A stretch of DNA of 6,883 nucleotides from an uncultured Eubacteriales bacterium. Lineage in GTDB: Bacteria; Bacillota; Clostridia; Oscillospirales; CAG-272. The notes beneath the pieces are model-generated. The model made no database searches, was not told where the DNA came from, and was given only the letters and a program-made list of their open reading frames with translations. This document shows positions 1 through 3,772 of the stretch, piece by piece. Each line of letters opens with the position of its first letter. Position 1 is the first letter of the stretch. The DNA lies in assembly GCA_900554225.1 (NCBI GenBank), contig USGH01000141.1, positions 1 through 6,883 of the forward strand. Reading direction: 5' to 3'. The position numbers and the translations under genes are program-made.

Positions 1-158
1 CCGCAGAGTCCTTCTTCCTCGTCCTTTGGTGCGCCGCAAGGCAACAATAAAATCTACACGTATGACGTGGTATTCTCCATTGGTGAAGCCAAGATAAACA
101 ACCAAAGCAAAACGCAGTTTCCTTATAAAAGCAAACCCCAATCCGCCGACTGCAAGTC
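1..158 (+). repeat. Intergenic repeat, copy A (left end cut by window)
   Basis: Bases 1-75 are identical to 3368-3442 (copy C) and to the reverse complement of 6808-6882 (copy D). The copy begins inside the CGCA-loop hairpin described for copy C: the loop is 2-5 and the 3' arm 6-20. It then contains the small palindrome CACGT-ATG-ACGTG, a conserved CCTTATAAA (121-129), and ends with GACTGCAAGTC at 148-158, facing the permease operon's 3' end. The structured 98-bp unit seen in copy C is absent here. No gene lies in 1-216. The opposite-strand reading frame that stays open in copies B and C hits a TAA in this copy because of a one-base length difference, so I regard it as non-coding. The remainder of the element presumably continues to the left of the window. 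Confidence 0.93.
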
Positions 159-172
159 AGAAGCCCCGCGCC

Positions 173-224
173 AGCGGTGACAAAAACAGGACCCCGTGCG
201 GAGTCCCGTTTTTTTGTCACCGCT
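173..224 (-). terminator. Bidirectional intrinsic terminator of the permease operon
   Basis: A long dyad. The outer arms are AGCGGTGACAAAAA (173-186) and TTTTTTTGTCACCGCT (209-224). The inner arms form a GGGACTCCG/CGGGGTCC stem. Read on the minus strand, the GC-rich stem is preceded by an A-tract and followed by TGTTTTTG, as expected of an intrinsic terminator; read on the plus strand it also ends in a run of seven T. The TGA stop codon of the second permease (217-219) lies inside the outer arm, so translation would run into the base of the structure. The GGGAC...GTCC core resembles the hairpin found next to the other repeat copies, but with a longer loop. Confidence 0.85.
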
Positions 225-1212
225 CTTCCCGGTAGTAGGCAATGCCGAGGGAGGCAGGCGGCTGGTTTTCTCTTTTTTTGCGGAGACTGACCACGATCAG
301 CACCACGATGGTGACAACGTAGGGGATCATCTGCACAAGGTCGATGAGGTAGTTGGAGATCGTGATGCCGAGGAGGTTCGGGAGGTACTGGTAGAGCCAG
401 TAGAGCATACCGAAGAGGTACGCGCCCCAGATGCCGTTGAGCGGCCGCCATGTGGTGAAGATGACGAGCGCGACTGCCAGCCAGCCGAGTGCTTCGATCT
501 GCCCGGTGGTCGCCCAGATGCCGCGGTTGTAGTCGAGGACGTAATAGAGTCCGCCGATCCCGGATATGCCCGCGCCGATGCAGGTGGCGAGGTATTTGTA
601 CCGGGTGACGTGGATCCCGGCGGCATCCGCGGTGGCAGGGCTTTCCCCGATGGCGCGCAGATTCAGACCGACGCGGGTCTTGTTGAGAAAGAGGTGCAGT
701 CCGACGGCGAGCAGGATCGCGACGTAGACGAGAAAGCCGTAGGAGAGGAACATTTCGCCGAACACGCCCGCCTTATCCCAGCCGGGAATCACCTTGGTGG
801 AATACGCGGAGAAGGCGAGGGGAGCCGCCGTATAGCTTGCGCCGTTTAAGAGGAACACGCCGCCGAAATTTGCCACGCCCATGCCGAAGGTGGTGAGCGC
901 AAGACCGGTGACGTTCTGATTGGCGCGCAGGGTGATGGTGAGGAACGCATAGATGAGTCCCCCGACCATGGCGGCAAGAAACGCGCATACCAGGGAGAGG
1001 AGCACGCAGATGAGGGCGGAGGGATTGGCGGCGTTGTGTTCGTAGAAATACGCGCTTGTGAAGCCGGCAAACCCGCCGAGGTACATGATGCCGGGAACGC
1101 CTAAGTTGAGGTGGCCGGATTTTTCGGTGATGGTTTCGCCCATGGAGCCGTACATGATGATGGTGCCGAACGGGATGGCGCGGATGACCCATGCGATGAG
1201 GTTCTGAAGCAT
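217..1212 (-). CDS. ABC transporter permease, NupQ/YufQ type (BMP-dependent nucleoside importer family)
   Basis: This is the second of two inner-membrane permeases of a type I importer of the nucleoside/BMP family (BPD_transp_2, the family of Bacillus NupQ and the ribose/nucleoside permeases). The 331-residue product is close to the usual length and almost entirely hydrophobic, with about 8-10 membrane segments. Family signatures are GETITEKSGHLNLGVPGIM (25-43), ANQNVTGLALTTFG (97-110) and the cytoplasmic loop GLNLRAIGESPATADAAGI (182-200), which probably contacts the ATPase. The last 20 residues are basic and polar (RKKREN...). The ATG at 1212-1210 shares one base with the TGA of the upstream permease (TGATG). 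It has a strong ribosome binding site AAAGGAGG (1230-1223), so the pair is translationally coupled. The start is secure. The likely substrate class is purine nucleosides or a related compound; specificity cannot be read from a permease. No ATPase or substrate-binding lipoprotein gene is in the window. Confidence 0.95.
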   Translation of the reverse strand: MLQNLIAWVIRAIPFGTIIMYGSMGETITEKSGHLNLGVPGIMYLGGFAGFTSAYFYEHNAANPSALICVLLSLVCAFLAAMVGGLIYAFLTITLRANQNVTGLALTTFGMGVANFGGVFLLNGASYTAAPLAFSAYSTKVIPGWDKAGVFGEMFLSYGFLVYVAILLAVGLHLFLNKTRVGLNLRAIGESPATADAAGIHVTRYKYLATCIGAGISGIGGLYYVLDYNRGIWATTGQIEALGWLAVALVIFTTWRPLNGIWGAYLFGMLYWLYQYLPNLLGITISNYLIDLVQMIPYVVTIVVLIVVSLRKKRENQPPASLGIAYYREER

Positions 1213-2336
1213 CAGTCAACTACCTCCTTTTTATCGATTGCGGAATGGCCGCGGAAAACGAGCCGATACTGGATGAAAAATTCGCTGCCGAGGATACAGA
1301 AGAGGATCACGCCGGAGATCACGTCGGAGGCGAAATCGTTGAGGCCGTAGGAGGACGCGATCTCCCCGGCGCCGCGGGACAGGAATACGAGCAGGAACGA
1401 GATCAGCGTCATGTAGAACGTATTGAATTTGGCGAGCCACGCGACGATGATGGCGGTAAAGCCTCTGCCGCCCGCGGAGGTGGTGGCGATGGTCTGGTCC
1501 TTTCCGGCGACGATGAGGAATCCGGCGAGGCCGCAGATGGCACCGGATAGCGCGAGGGTGCGCATGGTGACCTTTTTCACGTCGATGCCGGCATAGCGCG
1601 CGGTATTTTCACTGCCGCCGACGACGGAGATCTCGTAGCCGTGCTTCGTGTATTTGAGGTAGATGTACATGAGGACGGTGAAAACGATGACGACGATGAC
1701 GTTGATGGTATAGCGTGCGCCGAAGATGGAGGGGAACCAGCCCGCCTTTGTGCCCATATTGATGGAGCCGAGGGAGGATGCCTGTCCGCGGAAGATATTG
1801 GTGCAGCAGGCGACGATGGAAGTGGCGATGTAGTTCATCATGAGGGTGAACAGGGTTTCGTTGGTTCCCCAGTGCGCCTTGAAGAACGCGGGGATAAACG
1901 CCCAGAGCGCGCCGCAGAGGACGCTTGTGACGAGCATGACGAGGAGTAAGAGCCAGTTGGGCATGGCTTTGCCGAAAAAGATCATGCAGCAGGCGGACAT
2001 CAGTCCTCCCATAAGGATCTGCCCCTCCGCGCCGATGTTCCAGAAGTGCATCTTGAACGCCGGAGCGAGAGCCACGCCGACGATGAGCAGGGTCACGAGG
2101 TCGCGGATGAGCCACATAAAGCGGAGCTTGCCGCCAAAGGAAGCCATAAACATCACGCCGTAGACCTTGAGCGGATTGAGACCGGCGACGGCGGTGATGA
2201 AGACTGCGTCGAGGACGAGGGCAAGAACGATGGCGACGGCGCGCACGAGGATTTTGTGGGACATCGGCACGTTATCGCGCTTAGTCATACGGATGAGCGG
2301 TTCTCTGACCTGTCCGCTCGCGGAGTTTTGTTTCAT
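1212..2336 (-). CDS. ABC transporter permease, NupP/YufP type (BMP-dependent nucleoside importer family)
   Basis: First permease of the pair, 374 residues, the usual size for NupP/YufP-like proteins. The cytoplasmic N-terminus carries the family-typical REPLIRMTKRDNVP (11-24), followed by a membrane segment at about 28-50. Other recognisable motifs are WNIGAEGQILMGGL (99-112), NETLFTLMMNYIA (159-171), GGSENTARYAGIDVKK (230-245) and GRGFTAIIVAWLA (280-292). About 9-10 hydrophobic segments are visible. In the family, the two permeases form a heterodimer through which a nucleoside delivered by a BMP-type lipoprotein is imported, powered by an ATPase with two nucleotide-binding domains. The ATG at 2336-2334 follows AGAAAGGA with 6-7 bases between, and a GGGAC/GTCCC hairpin stands just upstream. 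The usual upstream partners (BmpA-like lipoprotein, ATPase) are missing; their expected place is occupied by repeat copy B. The fold and family are clear; the transported compound is inferred. Confidence 0.95.
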   Translation of the reverse strand: MKQNSASGQVREPLIRMTKRDNVPMSHKILVRAVAIVLALVLDAVFITAVAGLNPLKVYGVMFMASFGGKLRFMWLIRDLVTLLIVGVALAPAFKMHFWNIGAEGQILMGGLMSACCMIFFGKAMPNWLLLLVMLVTSVLCGALWAFIPAFFKAHWGTNETLFTLMMNYIATSIVACCTNIFRGQASSLGSINMGTKAGWFPSIFGARYTINVIVVIVFTVLMYIYLKYTKHGYEISVVGGSENTARYAGIDVKKVTMRTLALSGAICGLAGFLIVAGKDQTIATTSAGGRGFTAIIVAWLAKFNTFYMTLISFLLVFLSRGAGEIASSYGLNDFASDVISGVILFCILGSEFFIQYRLVFRGHSAIDKKEVVD

Positions 2337-2341
2337 AGGCG

Positions 2342-2399
2342 TTCCTTTCTCTGTTGCTTGCGGGACTTGTCCCGCGCTCTATATTTTCGACTTGCAGTC
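2342..2399 (-). promoter_or_regulatory. Leader module of the permease operon: 11-mer, GGGAC hairpin, RBS
   Basis: Read on the minus strand, the order is GACTGCAAGTC (2399-2389), an A-rich stretch, the hairpin GCGGGAC-AA-GTCCCGC (2375-2360), then the ribosome binding site AGAAAGGA (2350-2343) in front of the ATG at 2336. The same order and largely the same bases precede the mannosidase gene (3711-3764). The hairpin is close enough to the binding site to affect translation or mRNA stability, but that role is inference. I could not find a convincing -35/-10 pair near it. Read in the other direction, the hairpin is followed by a T-rich stretch and could act as a weak terminator. Confidence 0.6.
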
Positions 2400-2406
2400 A
2401 CGCTAT

Positions 2407-2440
2407 CCGCGCGGCAGGTACAGAGTACCGTTCCGCGCGG
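2407..2440 (-). repeat. Structured unit hairpin in copy B (short-loop form)
   Basis: The stem is formed by CCGCGCGG at 2407-2414 and at 2433-2440, a small internal loop, GGTAC (2417-2421) with GTACC (2425-2429), and a 3-base apex. It lies between two GACTTGCAGTC copies (2389-2399 and 2470-2480). It corresponds to the two hairpins in the tandem unit of copy C, which have the same lower stem and GGTAC/GTACC pairing but carry an extra 7-bp apical stem. Confidence 0.75.
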
Positions 2441-2626
2441 TTTGCAGTGTACCTGCGGGCAGGTGCTTTGACTTGCAGTCGGCTTATCAAACTGCGTTTG
2501 CGGATTTCCTATGTTTTTTTATAAGGAATCGGCGTTTGGCTTTGGTCGCTTGTTTTGGTTTCTTCAATGAGGAATACCTCATCGCTCTTGTAGATTTAAT
2601 TGCTCCTTGCGGGGGCACCATAGAGC

Positions 2627-2660
2627 GGGGAGAACGGGATTTGCGAATCCCTTTCTCCCC
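2627..2660 (-). repeat. CGCA-loop hairpin in copy B
   Basis: Read on the minus strand (toward the permease genes), the arm 2660-2646, the loop CGCA (2645-2642) and the arm 2641-2627 form a 15-bp stem with 14 Watson-Crick pairs and one A-G mismatch at pair 9. The stem bases differ from those of the copy C hairpin at several positions while pairing is retained; the loop is the same. It could be an RNA structure or a DNA cruciform; the function is unknown. Confidence 0.8.
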
Positions 2661-2945
2661 ACCCTCTGGACTCCCCCCCTCTTTCCTGGGGGATCGCTGC
2701 GGCGGGATATTGGGCTGCCGCGGGCTTGGGGCAATATAGGATTCCGGTGTCCGGTGCTATCGCTTATCGCCACTTCGACGTGGTGTTTGGGTGCTTTGTG
2801 TTCGATCCGGTATTGTTCGCGTTTCAGTTGGTCTTGTTTGGCTTGTATCGTTTATTTTTCATTATTGGGTGGAAAAAAGACGCTGTTTGTTTGGCTTTGA
2901 TGCACGTTTTTTTGATTACCGCTGACCGCGACTATTGTACCAATT

Positions 2946-3065
2946 TCGTTTGATGCAAGTCCATTTCATCAAATAGGCTGGGCAGAACCATATTGTATAA
3001 GGCGTTCGTGCGGTTTAGGCTTCTAATGATCTGGTTTTCCATAACGTTATCAACCAAAACAAACG
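2946..3065. other. Central spacer of the inverted repeat, no gene seen
   Basis: About 120 bases of AT-richer sequence between the two arms. It holds a small perfect hairpin, TTTGATG (2949-2955) with CATCAAA (2967-2973). Its loop includes most of TGCAAGTC (2954-2961), the last eight bases of the repeat's GACTGCAAGTC motif. I see no ribosome binding site or plausible coding frame, and no tRNA. Confidence 0.6.
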
Positions 3066-3526
3066 ACCCAATCGCGGTCAGCGCAAATCCTACGAAAGAA
3101 CATAGCAAAACACCACGTAGCCGCAGGCACGAACGACCTATCCCCCAATAATGAAAAACGTGCGATACAAGCCCAACAACCCGACTGAAACGCGAACGAT
3201 ACCAGCCCGAACACAGATAGTAAAACTATATTCGGAACTGGGGATTATCGACTTGCACCGGATACAGAAATCCTATATTGCCCCAAGCCCGCGGCAGCAG
3301 TAATGCCCCGCCGCAGCGGATTCCCCGGGTGGATGAGGTGGAGTCCAGAGGATGGGGAAGGAGGGCTCCGCAGAGTCCTTCTTCCTCGTCCTTTGGTGCG
3401 CCGCAAGGCAACAATAAAATCTACACGTATGACGTGGTATTCATCCCTGGTGAAGCCAGAAAGAAGGTCAAAGGAATAACGTAGATTCCTTATAAAAAAT
3501 CGAAAGAAATCCGCCGACTGCAAGTC
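3066..3526 (+). repeat. Intergenic repeat, copy C (right arm of the large inverted repeat)
   Basis: Plus-orientation copy running toward the mannosidase gene. Modules in order: the inner arm shared with copy B (3066-3200); a more diverged stretch; the 27-base block at 3272-3298 identical in B; the CGCA hairpin (3354-3387); a 75-base block (3368-3442) identical to copies A and D; CCTTATAAA (3488-3496), present in all four copies; and GACTGCAAGTC at 3516-3526. The TATAAA could serve as a -10 box firing toward the gene, but no matching -35 element is present at the proper distance, so I do not call a promoter. The minus-strand open frame across this copy is not preserved in copies A and D. Confidence 0.92.
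3354..3387 (+). repeat. CGCA-loop hairpin in copy C
   Basis: Arms 3354-3368 and 3373-3387 pair at all 15 positions (12 Watson-Crick, 3 G-U) around the loop CGCA (3369-3372). The G-U pairs form only on the plus strand; on the minus strand they would be A-C mismatches. This suggests that, if the structure acts as RNA, it is transcribed toward the mannosidase gene. Copies A (1-20) and D (6863-6883) contain the same 3' arm and loop but are cut by the window ends. Confidence 0.82.
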
Positions 3527-3710
3527 CAAAAAGCCGTACTGCAAGTACACCGAAGCCGCGCGGGACGGTACTGGATGCCGTGGCATCCGCGTACCTGCCG
3601 CGCTCAATATGCCGACTGCAAGTCGTAAAAAGCCGTACCGCAAGTACACCGAAACCGCGCGGCGCGGTACTGGATGCCACGGCATCCTCGTACCTGCCGC
3701 GCCATAACGT
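3513..3710 (+). repeat. Two tandem 98-bp structured units
   Basis: Unit 1 (3513-3610) and unit 2 (3611-3710, with small length differences) each open with GCCGACTGCAAGTC, followed by a TAC-(T/C)GCAAG-TAC mini-palindrome and a long hairpin. Hairpin 1 spans 3558-3603: outer stem GCGCGG/CCGCGC, then GGTAC/GTACC, then the apical GGATGCC-GT-GGCATCC (3573-3588). Hairpin 2 spans 3657-3702 with the same parts and the apical loop AC instead of GT (3672-3687). A third GACTGCAAGTC at 3711 closes the array. Copy B has one unit, in a short-loop form; copy A has none. Two units only, with internal hairpins and no spacers, so this is not a CRISPR array. Confidence 0.9.
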
Positions 3711-3764
3711 GACTGCAAGTCCAAAATAAAAGGGCGGGACAAAGTCCCGGATATACGAAAGGAG
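3711..3764 (+). promoter_or_regulatory. Leader module of the mannosidase gene: 11-mer, GGGAC hairpin, RBS
   Basis: GACTGCAAGTC (3711-3721), an A-rich stretch, the hairpin CGGGAC-AAA-GTCCCG (3735-3749), then AAAGGAG (3758-3764), 8 bases before the ATG at 3773. The sequence is nearly collinear with the leader of the permease operon, although the downstream genes are unrelated. The ribosome binding site fixes the start. A regulatory effect of the hairpin is inferred from position only. Confidence 0.65.
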
Positions 3765-3772
3765 CATACCCA

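Larger units (their letters stand above)
2389..2945 (-). repeat. Intergenic repeat, copy B (left arm of the large inverted repeat)
   Basis: Reverse-complement counterpart of copy C. Matching blocks are 2470-2480 with 3516-3526 (GACTGCAAGTC), 2627-2660 with 3354-3387 (CGCA hairpin), 2714-2740 with 3272-3298 (27 identical bases), 2815-2828 with 3184-3197, 2855-2869 with 3144-3158 and 2921-2931 with 3072-3082. From 2627 to 2869 the mirrored positions share an axis at 3006-3007, so the arms have almost no net length change there. In the block that is identical in A, C and D (75 bases), copy B is clearly diverged. It has one structured unit (2389-2480) and an insertion of about 18 bases after the second 11-mer that copies A and C lack. 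No gene is supported here: the short open frames are not kept in the other copies. Confidence 0.9.
2389..3721. repeat. Large imperfect inverted repeat (about 1.3 kb) between the two gene units
   Basis: Copies B and C together form a near-palindrome with arms of roughly 550 bases and a central spacer of about 135 bases. Both outer ends carry GACTGCAAGTC. The right arm is longer because it contains two 98-base structured units instead of one. No transposase or recombinase frame is present inside. The layout could be a fold-back (long terminal inverted repeat) non-autonomous element, or two head-to-head insertions of one repeat family. I cannot decide between these from one locus, and no target-site duplication is evident at the ends. 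Confidence 0.85.

Noticed and set aside
196..849. A plus-strand frame opposite the second permease
   Set aside because: It is antisense to a clear membrane protein. Its Asp/Glu/Val-rich composition is the expected complement of a hydrophobic gene, and it starts inside the terminator.
2337..2480. Purine riboswitch upstream of the nucleoside-type permeases
   Set aside because: No purine aptamer core (three-way junction with conserved loop pairs) is recognisable. The leader consists of repeat modules that are also found in front of the mannosidase.
2726..2953. A hydrophobic 75-codon frame starting at TTG in the left arm
   Set aside because: The same frame in the mirrored arm meets a TAA after 13 codons, there is no ribosome binding site, and it runs across the arm/spacer boundary.
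3467..3496. Promoter with -10 TATAAA in the repeat
   Set aside because: TATAAA is conserved in all four copies, but the sequence 16-18 bases upstream does not resemble TTGACA in any of them. Kept only as a remark in the repeat entries.
3513..3721. Possible CRISPR-like array
   Set aside because: There are only two 98-base units that are similar along their whole length, with no unique spacers. The short 11-mer is too small for a CRISPR repeat, and no cas gene is present.
2389..3721. Integron cassettes (attC sites) or a classical insertion sequence
   Set aside because: No GTTRRRY/RYYYAAC core pair is found at the ends, there is no integrase or transposase frame, and no target duplication is visible at the ends.
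3245..3742. A 165-codon minus-strand frame across copy C, with a similar plus-strand frame in copy B (both containing DLQS-like peptides)
   Set aside because: The frame is simply the repeat translated. In copy A a one-base length difference produces TAA at the TATAAGG site, and in copy D the frame stops at TGA before it. There is no ribosome binding site. The sequence evolves as structure, not as codons.
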